Assembly: GCF_003860345.1 (NCBI RefSeq)
Contig: NZ_CP034179.1
Coordinates: 372,001 to 436,000, forward strand
DNA: 64,000 nt
Origin: Caenibius tardaugens NBRC 16725
GTDB taxonomy: Bacteria > Pseudomonadota > Alphaproteobacteria > Sphingomonadales > Sphingomonadaceae
Reading direction: 5' to 3'
Both the position numbers and the translations under genes were made by a program. The notes beneath the pieces are model-generated. The model did no database searches, was not told where the DNA came from, and worked only from the letters and a program-made list of their open reading frames with translations. This document shows, one piece after another, positions 18,536 to 27,711 of this stretch (its first letter is position 1; each line of letters begins with the position of its first letter).

Positions 18536-19324
18536 TCAGCGGCCGTTGAATTGCGGTTTGCGCTTCTCGTCGAAAGCAGCGAGCGCTTCCTTGAAGTCTT
18601 CGCTAAAGCCCAGTTCGCGCTGGTTATCGCGTTCGATGGCCAGCACATCGTTCAGCGTGCTCTCCACCGCCGCGTTGATCTGTTTGCGGACCATGCCGAT
18701 CGCCTTGCCCGGCCCGGCAGCCAGTTTCGCGGCGATCGCCTGTGCCGTTGCGAGCACGTCGCCATCATCGACAACGCGGTTGATCAGGCCAATCGCGTGG
18801 GCTTCCTCTGCGGAAAGCTTCTCGCCCAGCAATGCCAGTTCCATGGCCCGCGCACGGCCGACACTGGCCGCCACCATCCAGCTTGCGCCCGCATCGGGCA
18901 CCAGCCCGATATTGACAAATGCCAGCAAGACATAGGCCGAACGCGCCATGACCGAGATATCACCCGCCAGCGCGAGACTGAGCCCCGCGCCCACGGCCGG
19001 GCCGTTGATCGCCGTGATCAACGGGGCAGGCAATTCCATCAGGTACTGCACGAACGGGTTATAGTGGTCGTTGAGCAGAGCGCCCAGATCGTCCGGCAAA
19101 CCTTCATAACCTGCGCCGTCGGGCAGCAGATCCGCACCGGAGGAGAACGCGCGGCCTTCCCCGCTCAGCACGAAGGCCTTGCAGCCGTTTGCCAAAGCCT
19201 CGTCCATCGCCGCTTTGAGTTCGACGAAAACGTTGGGGGTCAGTGCATTAAGCCTGTCCGATCGTGCGATAGCCAGAGTGGTAACCGCGCCGTCGCTGCT
19301 TGCGGAAATGAAGTTGTATGCCAT
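18536..19324 (-). CDS. Enoyl-CoA hydratase/isomerase family protein
   Basis: Crotonase-fold protein of 262 aa. The CoA-binding and oxyanion blocks are visible: GRAFSSGADL and INGPAVGAGLSLALAGD. The segment VNIGLVPDAGASW has Asp where enoyl-CoA hydratases usually have the second catalytic Glu. This resembles PaaG-type isomerases more than true hydratases. The ATG shares its A with the epimerase stop (TGATG). Within a propionyl-CoA operon it may feed short-chain acyl-CoAs into the pathway, but the substrate is unproven. Confidence 0.88.
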   Translation of the reverse strand: MAYNFISASSDGAVTTLAIARSDRLNALTPNVFVELKAAMDEALANGCKAFVLSGEGRAFSSGADLLPDGAGYEGLPDDLGALLNDHYNPFVQYLMELPAPLITAINGPAVGAGLSLALAGDISVMARSAYVLLAFVNIGLVPDAGASWMVAASVGRARAMELALLGEKLSAEEAHAIGLINRVVDDGDVLATAQAIAAKLAAGPGKAIGMVRKQINAAVESTLNDVLAIERDNQRELGFSEDFKEALAAFDEKRKPQFNGR

Positions 19325-19761
19325 CAATGCGCCTCTTTCGGGCTTTCCATGATTTCGGTCAGCACGCCGTTCATGTCCTTGGGGTGGACGAAGAAGATCA
19401 AGGTACCATGCGCGCCGATGCGCGGTTCACCCAGAACGCGAGCACCCTTGCCTTCGAACCAGGCTTTCGCCGCGTGAATGTCGGGCACTTCGTAGCACAT
19501 GTGATGCTGGCCGCCCGCCGGGTTCTTGGCAATGAAGCCATGAATCGGCGAATCCGCACCCAGCGGCTCGATCAATTCGATCTGCGTGCCGTTGGTGCCG
19601 TTTTCGCCCGGCGTATCGACGAAGCACACTTTCACGCCCTGAGCGGGCAGGTCGAACGGTTCGCAAATCTGCGTCGCGCCCATCACATCGCGGTAATAGG
19701 CGATGGATTTTTCCATCGACGGCGTGGCGACGCCGATATGATTGAGACGGCCAAGTTTCAT
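19324..19761 (-). CDS. mce: Methylmalonyl-CoA epimerase
   Basis: Protein of 145 aa from the vicinal oxygen chelate fold. It interconverts the S and R forms of methylmalonyl-CoA, linking the carboxylase product to the mutase. Likely metal ligands are H8 (LNHIG), Q60, H86 or H87 (GGQHHMCYEV) and E136, with spacing close to the characterised bacterial enzyme. The ATG at 19761 follows GAGG; a 17-residue longer reading is less likely. It lies 10 nt after pccB. Confidence 0.95.
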   Translation of the reverse strand: MKLGRLNHIGVATPSMEKSIAYYRDVMGATQICEPFDLPAQGVKVCFVDTPGENGTNGTQIELIEPLGADSPIHGFIAKNPAGGQHHMCYEVPDIHAAKAWFEGKGARVLGEPRIGAHGTLIFFVHPKDMNGVLTEIMESPKEAH

Positions 19762-19771
19762 CGTCCGGTCC

Positions 19772-21304
19772 TCACAGCGGGATGTTGTCGTGCTTCTTCC
19801 ACGGATTCTCAAGCTCCTTGTTGCGGAGCTTGCGCAGGCCGAGCGCGATGCGGCGGCGGGTGGAATGCGGGTGGATCACTTCGTCAATAAAGCCCTTGCT
19901 CGCCGCCACGAACGGGTTGGCGAAGCGGTCTTCGTATTCCTTTGTGCGTTCCGCGATCTTGTCGGGATCGCCCATATCCTTGCGGAAGATGATTTCCACC
20001 GCACCCTTGGCACCCATCACCGCGATTTCGGCGGTCGGCCAGGCGTAGTTGAGATCGCCGCGCAAGTGCTTGGAGCTCATCACGTCGTAAGCGCCGCCAT
20101 AGGCCTTGCGCGTGATGACGGTGATCTTCGGCACCGTCGCTTCGGCATAGGCGAACAGCAGCTTCGCGCCGTGCTTGATAATGCCGTTATGTTCCTGATC
20201 GGTGCCCGGCAGGAAGCCCGGAACATCGACGAAGGTCAGGATCGGGATATTGAAGCAGTCGCAGAAACGGACGAACCGGGCCGCCTTCTTCGAGCTGTTG
20301 ATGTCGAGCACACCAGCCAGAACCATCGGCTGGTTGGCAACGACACCCACCGTGCGCCCTTCCACACGGCCGAAACCGCACAGGATGTTGCCAGCATGAC
20401 CCGGCTGCACCTCGAAGAAATCGCCTTCATCCAGAACCTTGCGAATGACTTCGTGCATGTCATAGGGCTGGTTGGCATTGGCCGGAATGATCGTGTCGAG
20501 GCTGTCCTCAAGGCGATCCCACGGGTCCGATGTCGGGCGTTCAGGCACGTCTTCCTTGTTCGACAACGGCAGGTAATCGAAGAAATCGCGCGTCGCCATC
20601 AGCGCTTCGATATCGTTTTCAAAAGCGATATCGGCCACCGAAGTCTTGGTCGTGTGCGTAATCGCGCCGCCCAGTTCTTCCTGCGTCACGACTTCGTTCG
20701 TCACCGTCTTGACCACGTCCGGGCCGGTCACGAACATGAACGAGCTGTCCTTCACCATGAAGATGAAGTCGGTCATTGCGGGCGAGTACACCGCGCCGCC
20801 AGCGCAGGGGCCCATGATCAGCGAAAGCTGCGGCACCACGCCCGATGCGTTGACATTGCGCTGGAACACTTCGGCATAACCGGCCAGCGAAGCCACGCCT
20901 TCCTGAATACGGGCGCCGCCGGAATCGTTAAGACCGATGACCGGGGCACCGACTTTCATGGCCATGTCCATGATCTTGCAGATCTTCTGCGCGTGCCGTT
21001 CGGACAGGGCGCCGCCATAGACGGTGAAATCCTGGCTGAACACGAAGACCAGGCGACCATTGATCGTGCCGCTGCCGGTGACCACGCCATCGCCCGGGAT
21101 ATGCTGTTCGTACATCCCGAAATCGACGCAGTTGTGTTCGACATACATGTCGTATTCTTCGAAGCTGTCTTCATCGAGCAGCACTTCGACGCGTTCGCGC
21201 GCGGTCAGCTTGCCCTTGGCATGTTGCGCATCGATGCGCTTTTGCCCGCCACCCAGTTTGGCGGCATCGCGGCGGCGTTCCATTTCGGCGATATTGGCTG
21301 ACAT
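19772..21304 (-). CDS. pccB: Propionyl-CoA carboxylase beta subunit
   Basis: Carboxyltransferase of 510 aa with two crotonase-like domains. It transfers CO2 from the biotin on PccA to propionyl-CoA, giving (S)-methylmalonyl-CoA. Conserved blocks include [36 protein letters not shown] and the second-domain [20 protein letters not shown]-like segment. AAGGACTGCTGA precedes the ATG. It is the first gene of the operon pccB-mce-ech-scpA-bioB-pccA-csaA and faces the regulator gene across a 294-nt shared promoter region. Confidence 0.96.
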   Translation of the reverse strand: MSANIAEMERRRDAAKLGGGQKRIDAQHAKGKLTARERVEVLLDEDSFEEYDMYVEHNCVDFGMYEQHIPGDGVVTGSGTINGRLVFVFSQDFTVYGGALSERHAQKICKIMDMAMKVGAPVIGLNDSGGARIQEGVASLAGYAEVFQRNVNASGVVPQLSLIMGPCAGGAVYSPAMTDFIFMVKDSSFMFVTGPDVVKTVTNEVVTQEELGGAITHTTKTSVADIAFENDIEALMATRDFFDYLPLSNKEDVPERPTSDPWDRLEDSLDTIIPANANQPYDMHEVIRKVLDEGDFFEVQPGHAGNILCGFGRVEGRTVGVVANQPMVLAGVLDINSSKKAARFVRFCDCFNIPILTFVDVPGFLPGTDQEHNGIIKHGAKLLFAYAEATVPKITVITRKAYGGAYDVMSSKHLRGDLNYAWPTAEIAVMGAKGAVEIIFRKDMGDPDKIAERTKEYEDRFANPFVAASKGFIDEVIHPHSTRRRIALGLRKLRNKELENPWKKHDNIPL

Positions 21305-21476
21305 TCAGCAGTCCTTCGAGCAAAGCGGCACGCCGCACCCGTCCCGGGCCGGTCGTGCCGTGATTGTCTATCCGCGCATAACATGGCCACAGGCGCCCTT
21401 CGCCCGCACCGTGTCATGCCCAAAGCAATTTGCAGCCTGCGCCATGGCGATGACGCGTCTGTGAGTCCAATGTTAA

Positions 21477-21507
21477 TTTGCGAAGTTGCAAACCCCCATT
21501 TTGCAAA
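21477..21507. promoter_or_regulatory. Likely PccR (ScfR) operator: three TTTGCAAA-like repeats
   Basis: TTTGCGAA (21477-21484), GTTGCAAA (21485-21492) and a perfect TTTGCAAA (21500-21507) lie between pccB and the regulator gene. From memory, the Rhodobacter PccR operator was reported as a pair of TTTGCAAA boxes. The spacing here (0 and 7 nt) is not the same as the published one as I recall it. The site is about 92 nt before the regulator ATG and about 173 nt from the pccB ATG, so it may control both. Confidence 0.7.
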
Positions 21508-21598
21508 CTAGCATAGCGGCGTTCCCGGCACCAATCCCGCGGGCCTATCCCGCACGAACCCGCGCCGGGCCGCGCGGCTTCGCAACACAGGGCCACCG

Positions 21599-23011
21599 AT
21601 GTCTGTAAAACGCCGTATATTTGCCGGGTCGCAATTGCGAAATCTGCGCGCCGCCCGCAACCTGCGGCAGGCCGAAATGGCCGACCGGCTGGATATCAGC
21701 GTCTCCTATCTCTCGCAGCTGGAGAATGACGATCGCCCGCTCAGCAATGCCCTGCTGGAACGACTCGCCCGCGAATTTCCGCTCGACTGGCAGGACGTCG
21801 GCGCGGACAGCACGGAAAAGCGCCTTGTCGCCCTGCGCGAGGCGACGGCCGACCCGCTGTTCGCCGAACCGCTGCCCGCCGAACAACTGGCCCGCATCGC
21901 GGAGCAGCAGCCGGGCTTTGCCGAACGCTTCATCGCCCTGCACGAAGCCTATCGCCGTACGGGGCAGCGGCTGGAAATGGTCGACGAGGCGCTGGCCGCC
22001 GATAACGCCAGCGGCACCCGTCTGCCATGGGAGGAAGTGCGCGACTGGTTTCATTTCGCGAACAACTACGTCGATACGATCGACCGCGCGGCCGAAGCAC
22101 TGTCCATCGGCCTGATCGGCGATCACGGGCTGTCGCCGCTGTCCGAAGCGCTGGAACAGCAGCTTGCCATCGGCTTTTCCGTATCGGTCCGTTACGAAAG
22201 CAACCGGGGCCTGCGCGAATTCGATCCGCAAATGGGCCATCTCGTGATCGATCCGGCCCAGCCTGCGGAAACGCGGCGGTTCCAGCTCGCCCATCAGCTT
22301 GCCGCGTTGGCGCTGAAGGCGGAAATCGCCAGCGTGATCGCCGCAGCAACCCTGCGCAGTCCGGCGGGGCGGCAATTGCTGTTCGTCGGCCTGTGCAACT
22401 ATGCCGCCAGTGCAATCCTGATGCCCTATCGCACCTTCCGCGAAGAAGCGCGCCGCCTCCGCCATGATATCGACCGGCTGGCCCACGCTTTTGGGACCAG
22501 CTTCGAACAGACCTGCCAGCGCCTTTCCACCTTGCAGCGCGCCGATGCACGCGGGGTGCCGTTCTATTTCTGCAAAGTCGACATGGCGGGCAATATCACC
22601 AAGCGCCATTCAGCCACGCGGCTGCAGTTCGCCCGTTTCGGCGGGGCCTGCCCGTTGTGGATCGTGCACGAGGCCGTGGCCATCCCCGACCGCATTCTGG
22701 TGCAACTGGCGGAAACCCCCGATGGGGTGCGCTATGTTTCCATGGCCAAGGGGCTGGTGAAGCCGTCGGGCAGTTTTGAACGATCCCCGCGCCGCTATGC
22801 CCTCGCGCTGGGCTGCGAAGCCGCCCATGCCGACGAATTCGTCTATGCCGATGGGCTGGACCTCGCGAGCCCGCACCGGATGGAAAAAATCGGCGTATCG
22901 TGCCGCCTTTGCCCACGCCCCGATTGCGATCAGCGCGCCTTCCCGCCCAGCGACCGCGCCATTCTGGTCGATCCCGATCAGCGCGGCATCGTCCCCTATC
23001 GCATCAACTGA
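21599..23011 (+). CDS. pccR: Short-chain fatty acyl-CoA regulator, PccR/ScfR family
   Basis: Protein of 470 aa with an XRE helix-turn-helix (about 10-62), a long helical middle, and an ImmA/IrrE-like region near 205-240. There the usual HExxH is replaced by QLAHQLA, so it should not be a protease. The C-terminus has a cysteine group, C435, C438 and C443 (SCRLCPRPDC). This is the arrangement of ScfR regulators, which sense propionyl-CoA or acetyl-CoA. Being divergent from the propionyl-CoA operon with matching operator boxes between supports a PccR role, probably activating that operon and regulating itself. Confidence 0.88.
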   Translation: MSVKRRIFAGSQLRNLRAARNLRQAEMADRLDISVSYLSQLENDDRPLSNALLERLAREFPLDWQDVGADSTEKRLVALREATADPLFAEPLPAEQLARIAEQQPGFAERFIALHEAYRRTGQRLEMVDEALAADNASGTRLPWEEVRDWFHFANNYVDTIDRAAEALSIGLIGDHGLSPLSEALEQQLAIGFSVSVRYESNRGLREFDPQMGHLVIDPAQPAETRRFQLAHQLAALALKAEIASVIAAATLRSPAGRQLLFVGLCNYAASAILMPYRTFREEARRLRHDIDRLAHAFGTSFEQTCQRLSTLQRADARGVPFYFCKVDMAGNITKRHSATRLQFARFGGACPLWIVHEAVAIPDRILVQLAETPDGVRYVSMAKGLVKPSGSFERSPRRYALALGCEAAHADEFVYADGLDLASPHRMEKIGVSCRLCPRPDCDQRAFPPSDRAILVDPDQRGIVPYRIN

Positions 23012-23023
23012 TCCCCGCCGGGA

Positions 23024-24370
23024 TCAGCGCATCAGCACCAGTTCTTCCGCCATGGAGGGGTGGAGCGCGACCGTATCGTCGAAATCGGCCTTGGTCAGCC
23101 CGGCACGCACGGCAATGGCTGCGGCCTGCAGGATTTCGGGCGAATCCGGCCCGATCATGTGCACGCCCAACACGCGGTCGGTGCCCGCATCGACCACCAG
23201 CTTGTAAAGGCCGCGTTCGTGCCGTTCGGCAAAGATGTTCTTCATCGGACGAAAATCCGATGTGAAAATCCTGACCTCGCCGTACTGGTCGCGCGCCTCC
23301 GCCTCGGTCAGCCCGACGGCTGCAATCGGCGGCTGCGAGAACACGGCGCTGGGGATGGAATCGTAGGCGATCGTGCGCCGGTTGCCGCCAAACAGGCCAT
23401 CGGCCACCGCATGCCCTTCGCGAATGGCGATGGGGGTCAGTTGCACCCGGTCGGTCACATCGCCCACGGCATAGATACTGTCGCAACTGGTCTTGCTGTA
23501 TTCGTCGACCGGGATTTGCCCGTTTGCACCCAGCGCGATCCCCGCATTTTCCAGCCCCAGCCCGTCGGTTTTCGGGCGACGGCCAGTGGCGATCAGCACC
23601 GTATCGGCGGGGATCGGTTCATGATCGCCGGCATGAACCAGCAAGCTGCCGTCATCCTGCCGCGCCACTTTCCTGATCGGGCTGTTGAACCGATATTCGA
23701 TACCCCGCGCCATGGTGATCTGCAGCAACCGGTCGCGCATGGCCTCGTCATAGGATCGCAGGATCACATCGCTGCGGTTGACCACGGTGACATGGCAACC
23801 CAGTGCGTTGAAAATACCGGCGAACTCCATGGCGATATAGCCCGCGCCCTGAATCACCACACGTTTGGGCAATGCGGGCAGATGGAACACCTCGTTCGAG
23901 GTGATACACAGGTCGCTGCCTTCGAAGGCGGGCATGACCGGCCAGGCCCCGACCGCCACCAGGATGTAGCGCGCCGTCAATTCGCGGCCCGAGGCCAACC
24001 GCACCGTGTTCGGCCCGGCAATCACCGCCCGTTCGTGGAAATGTTCCACGCGATTGTTATCCAGCGTGGAGGTATAGGCCGCCTCGATCCGTTCCACATC
24101 GCGCAGTACCGTGTCGCGCAAGGTCGGCCAGTCGAACCGCGGCTGATCCACCGTCCAGCCATAACGGGCGGCATCGTGCAGTTCGTCCGCAAAATGCGAA
24201 CCGTACACCAGCAGCTTCTTGGGCACGCAGCCCCGAATCACGCAAGTCCCGCCGATCCGGTATTCTTCCGCCACAGCCACTTTCGCCCCATGCGCGGCAG
24301 CCACCCGGCTGGCGCGCACGCCGCCGGACCCGGCCCCGATGACGAAAAGGTCGTAGTCGAATTCGCTCAT
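23024..24370 (-). CDS. gor: Glutathione-disulfide reductase
   Basis: Flavoprotein disulfide reductase of 448 aa. It has an FAD-binding GAGSGG near residue 12 and the redox disulfide C43-x4-C48 in GGTCVIRGCVPKK. A second nucleotide fold (GAGYIAMEF) is followed by arginines (NRSDVILR) typical of NADPH-using glutathione reductases. The catalytic H437/E442 pair lies in HPSMAEE. It regenerates GSH in the cytoplasm. GAGGAG lies seven bases before the ATG at 24370; the ATG at 24376 is too close to that site. It is transcribed after pgi, with an 88-nt gap. Confidence 0.93.
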   Translation of the reverse strand: MSEFDYDLFVIGAGSGGVRASRVAAAHGAKVAVAEEYRIGGTCVIRGCVPKKLLVYGSHFADELHDAARYGWTVDQPRFDWPTLRDTVLRDVERIEAAYTSTLDNNRVEHFHERAVIAGPNTVRLASGRELTARYILVAVGAWPVMPAFEGSDLCITSNEVFHLPALPKRVVIQGAGYIAMEFAGIFNALGCHVTVVNRSDVILRSYDEAMRDRLLQITMARGIEYRFNSPIRKVARQDDGSLLVHAGDHEPIPADTVLIATGRRPKTDGLGLENAGIALGANGQIPVDEYSKTSCDSIYAVGDVTDRVQLTPIAIREGHAVADGLFGGNRRTIAYDSIPSAVFSQPPIAAVGLTEAEARDQYGEVRIFTSDFRPMKNIFAERHERGLYKLVVDAGTDRVLGVHMIGPDSPEILQAAAIAVRAGLTKADFDDTVALHPSMAEELVLMR

Positions 24371-24385
24371 GCCCATGCTCCTCTG

Positions 24386-24415
24386 GGGGCGCGATATGGG
24401 TGAGCGCAGCCCCCT
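24386..24415 (-). terminator. Hairpin between pgi and gor, possible terminator
   Basis: GGGGGC (24386-24391) pairs with GCCCCC (24410-24415), extended by GCG/CGC inside. There is no U-tract, so termination is uncertain. It could instead act as a processing site in a pgi-gor transcript. Confidence 0.3.
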
Positions 24416-24458
24416 TGCCAACCGTTTCCTTGCGCAAACAGGTTATGCAGGCGGGTGT

Positions 24459-25988
24459 TCAGGCATTGTCGTTCAGGCCGGCGGCGGCCAACAGGGCTTC
24501 GGTGCCGGGATCGAAGACTTCCCCACCCTTCTCGATCTTGCGTGCGAGCGTCTTGCCCAGTTCCACGCCGAACTGGTCGAAAGGATTGATCCCCATCAAC
24601 ACCGCATTGGCGAAAGTCCGGTGTTCGTGGAAGGCGATCAGGGCGCCCAGCGATGCCGCATCGAGATCGTCACACAGGATGGTCGCCGAAGGGCGATTGC
24701 CGGGATAGGACCGCTCTGCACCGGCATCGCGGCGGCCTGCCATCAGCGCGGCGCCCTGGGCGAAACAGTTCATCAACAAGGTCCGGTGATGCACCGGGTC
24801 CAGTTCATCCCCAGGCGCGATGCTGGCGATGAAATCGACCGGCACCAGATGCGTGCCCTGATGGAGCAACTGGAACACGGCATGCTGCGCCTCCGTGCCG
24901 ACACCGCCCCAGGTAATCGGCGCGGTCGGCCCGGAAACCGGCTGACCGTCCACGGTCACCCCCTTGCCATTGGATTCCATCTCGAGCTGCTGCAGATAGG
25001 CCGGGAACAGCGCAAGTCGTTCATCGTATGCGAAAACCGCCCGCGTGCGGCAACCGCAAACGCGGTTGTAGTAGAGATCGGAAAACGCCGCGCGCAAGGG
25101 CAGGTTATCGCGACCGTCCGTTTCGATAAAATGGACGTCGACCGCCTGCGCCCCTTCCAGCATGGCCGAAAATTCATCCCAGCCCACCGCCAGCGCAATC
25201 GGGAATCCGATCGAGGACCACAGCGAATAACGCCCGCCAATGGTTTCCGGAAACGGCAGGATACGCGTTTCGTCCACACCCCATTCCACCGCCTGTTCGG
25301 GATTGGCGGTCAGCGCGATCACGCGCCCGCCCGGATCGCTCACCCCGTTATCCCCCAGCCAGCGCAGCACGCTTTGCGCGTTGGTCAGCGTTTCCACCGT
25401 GCCAAAGGTTTTCGATGCGATCGCCAGCAGCGTCGTCGCCGGGTCGCAGGCGGCAAATGCCTGTTCGAGCGCGCACCCGTCGATATTGGACACGACATGC
25501 ACATCGACCAGCGCCAGATCGCGGGCCAGCGCGTTGATCGCCAGTGCCGGACCCAGTGCGGACCCGCCAATCCCGACATGGATCAAATGGCGAATTTCAC
25601 CCAGCGCGCCCTGATGGATCGCCTCCACCAGCATGCGCATCCGCTGATGCAGCGCGAAGGCTTCCTCCACGCTGCTGTCCTTGCCGATCCCGCGTTGGGC
25701 CAGATGTTCGGCTGCACGCCCTTCGGACGCGTTGCTGAGGCCACCGGTCACCAGCGTTTCGCGCGCGCCGGCAAAGTCCGCCGCCTCGGCCAAATCCTCG
25801 AAACCGGCCAGCAGATCGTCAGTCAGGTGGGTTTTCGACCAGTCGAACAGAATGCCGCCCGCCCCTTCCCCCAGACTGATCCGGCCGGACAGCTTCGCCA
25901 CCCGATCGCGATCCGCGAACAGTTCCGCCAAGGTCTGGACCCCGGTTTGATCCAGCTTATCCCAGGCGGCCTTGATCGCATCTGGCAT
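24459..25988 (-). CDS. pgi: Glucose-6-phosphate isomerase
   Basis: Protein of 509 aa. It interconverts glucose-6-phosphate and fructose-6-phosphate in the cytoplasm. Family blocks include HVGIGGSALGP, SKTFGTVETLTNA, GGRYSLWSSIGFP and the C-terminal NPFDQFGVELGK. The ATG at 25988 has AGGAAAGGG upstream; a 19-residue longer reading is unlikely. In this window it could also supply glucose-6-phosphate for trehalose synthesis (otsA, otsB), though the genes are 20 kb apart. Confidence 0.96.
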   Translation of the reverse strand: MPDAIKAAWDKLDQTGVQTLAELFADRDRVAKLSGRISLGEGAGGILFDWSKTHLTDDLLAGFEDLAEAADFAGARETLVTGGLSNASEGRAAEHLAQRGIGKDSSVEEAFALHQRMRMLVEAIHQGALGEIRHLIHVGIGGSALGPALAINALARDLALVDVHVVSNIDGCALEQAFAACDPATTLLAIASKTFGTVETLTNAQSVLRWLGDNGVSDPGGRVIALTANPEQAVEWGVDETRILPFPETIGGRYSLWSSIGFPIALAVGWDEFSAMLEGAQAVDVHFIETDGRDNLPLRAAFSDLYYNRVCGCRTRAVFAYDERLALFPAYLQQLEMESNGKGVTVDGQPVSGPTAPITWGGVGTEAQHAVFQLLHQGTHLVPVDFIASIAPGDELDPVHHRTLLMNCFAQGAALMAGRRDAGAERSYPGNRPSATILCDDLDAASLGALIAFHEHRTFANAVLMGINPFDQFGVELGKTLARKIEKGGEVFDPGTEALLAAAGLNDNA

Positions 25989-26182
25989 CGAAATCCCTTT
26001 CCTACTGCATGGGGCAGGCGGTATGGCACCGCCATGCGCAATCACACCATGAACCTAGCCCGGCAAACGCCGCTGCGCCAAGTGTCATTGTGCGCCTGCG
26101 AAACAAGGGATGCATTCCCGCCCCTGAACTGTGTCACCTGTGTCAACCTCTACGGCACTTGACGAACGGAGCATCGCCCAAC

Positions 26183-27031
26183 ATGGACGCGAGCATGGAC
26201 CAACCCTCCCCTGAAAAACTGGCAGAATCAGGCGCGCGTGCGCCCGCGACCAAGGAAAAGAAGGAAGACAATTTCTTCGTATTCCTGCTGAAACTGGTTG
26301 CGATCGTGGTGATCTTCCGCAGTTTTGTCTTCGCCCCTTTCACCATTCCGAGCGAAAGCATGCTGCCCCGTCTTGTCAACGGGGATTATCTGCTGGCCTC
26401 GAAATGGTCTTACGGTTTCTCGAAATATTCGCTGCCGTTCAGCGTGCCGCTGATTCCCGGGCGGGTGTTCGCCAGCCAGCCGGAACGCGGCGATATCGCG
26501 ATTTTCAAGGCCCCGCCCCTGAATGACGTCGACTACATCAAACGCGTGATCGGCCTGCCCGGCGATCAGGTGCAGATGATCGGCGGGGTGGTCTATCTCA
26601 ACGGCAAGCCGGTGAAGAAGGAAAAGATCGCCGATTTCGTCCTGCCGCAAAGCCCCAATACCGATTGCACCGCAGCGGCGTTCGAATCCGTGGAAGATGG
26701 CACGCCCGTCTGCCGGTATCCGCGCTTCCGCGAAACGCTGCCCAATGGCCGCAGCTATGACGTGCTCGATCTGGGGCAGACCCCACAGGACGATACCGAA
26801 CCGGTCATCGTGCCCAAGGGGCACCTGTTCATGATGGGCGACAATCGCGATAATTCGCAGGACAGCCGTTTCCCCGCCATTCCGGGCGGCGGTATCGGCA
26901 TGGTTCCTGAAGAAAACCTCGTCGGCAAGGCCGGTATCGTGATGTGGTCGACCGATGGCGGCGCCGAATGGATCAAGCCCTGGACATGGTTCACAGCCGC
27001 GCGCTGGGGCCGCATCGGGGGCACCTTTTGA
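26183..27031 (+). CDS. lepB: Signal peptidase I
   Basis: Type I signal peptidase of 282 aa. After a polar N-terminus there is one transmembrane helix (about 31-50). The catalytic S59 is in IPSESM, the catalytic K120 in DYIKRVIGLPGD, and the C-terminal box is GDNRDNSQDSR. It removes Sec and Tat signal peptides on the periplasmic face of the inner membrane. The start ATG at 26183 is 13 nt past a GGAG; ATG 26195 is an alternative. Its TGA overlaps the TTG start of rnc (TTGA). Confidence 0.95.
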   Translation: MDASMDQPSPEKLAESGARAPATKEKKEDNFFVFLLKLVAIVVIFRSFVFAPFTIPSESMLPRLVNGDYLLASKWSYGFSKYSLPFSVPLIPGRVFASQPERGDIAIFKAPPLNDVDYIKRVIGLPGDQVQMIGGVVYLNGKPVKKEKIADFVLPQSPNTDCTAAAFESVEDGTPVCRYPRFRETLPNGRSYDVLDLGQTPQDDTEPVIVPKGHLFMMGDNRDNSQDSRFPAIPGGGIGMVPEENLVGKAGIVMWSTDGGAEWIKPWTWFTAARWGRIGGTF

Positions 27032-27711
27032 ACGCCCCGGAAAGCCTGCCCCCTGAAACACGGGATTTTCTCACCGGACTGGGTATCGCCGGGATCACCG
27101 ATGACGGATTGTGGCTCGAGGCGCTGACCCATGGCAGCCTGGGCACGCCGCGCAATTACGAACGGCTCGAATTTCTCGGGGACCGCGTCCTTGGTCTGGT
27201 GATTGCGGAATGGCTCCACGAGCAGAGCGATCAGGCCGAAGGCAAGCTGTCGCAACGGCTCAACGCGCTGGTCAGCCGGGAAATGTGTGCGCATCAGGCG
27301 CGCGAAATCGGCCTGCCGCCGCATATCCGGCTGGGCAAACAGGCGCGTGACGATGGCGGCGCCGATAGCGACAATATCCTGGGCGATGTGATGGAGGCCC
27401 TGCTGGGCGCCAGTTTCCTGACGCTCGGCTTCGAACCCACCCGCCTGATCGTGCGCCAGATCTGGGCCGATGCCGTGTCCGGCCACGCTGGTCATCGCAA
27501 GCACCCCAAAAGCGCACTGCAGGAATGGGCGGCGGGCAATCGCCGCAAGGTTCCGACATACGAAGTCGTGAACCGTTCCGGCCCCGATCACGCGGCGGTA
27601 TTCACCATCCGCGTATCGATCAAGGGCGTGGGCGAAGCGGAGGCCAGCGGGCCAAGCAAACAGGAAGCGGAAAAGCGCGCCGCAGCCGTATTTATGGAGA
27701 AATTTGCATGA
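27028..27711 (+). CDS. rnc: Ribonuclease III
   Basis: Protein of 227 aa. The RNase III domain (about 5-150) holds the signature YERLEFLGD (44-52), with D52 and later D120 and E123 in GDVMEALLGA as metal ligands. A double-stranded RNA-binding domain follows (about 158-225). It processes rRNA and cleaves dsRNA. The start is TTG at 27028, overlapping the lepB stop and preceded by GGGGG; no ATG fits. It overlaps era by ATGA, giving the standard lepB-rnc-era operon. Confidence 0.95.
   Translation: MNAPESLPPETRDFLTGLGIAGITDDGLWLEALTHGSLGTPRNYERLEFLGDRVLGLVIAEWLHEQSDQAEGKLSQRLNALVSREMCAHQAREIGLPPHIRLGKQARDDGGADSDNILGDVMEALLGASFLTLGFEPTRLIVRQIWADAVSGHAGHRKHPKSALQEWAAGNRRKVPTYEVVNRSGPDHAAVFTIRVSIKGVGEAEASGPSKQEAEKRAAAVFMEKFA

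Noticed and set aside
19742-21301. 519-codon open frame opposite pccB
   Set aside because: Same reason: it mirrors pccB, is His/Arg-rich, and has no ribosome site or domain.
24369-26162. 597-codon open frame opposite pgi
   Set aside because: Antisense to a clearly conserved pgi; composition is that of a shadow frame.
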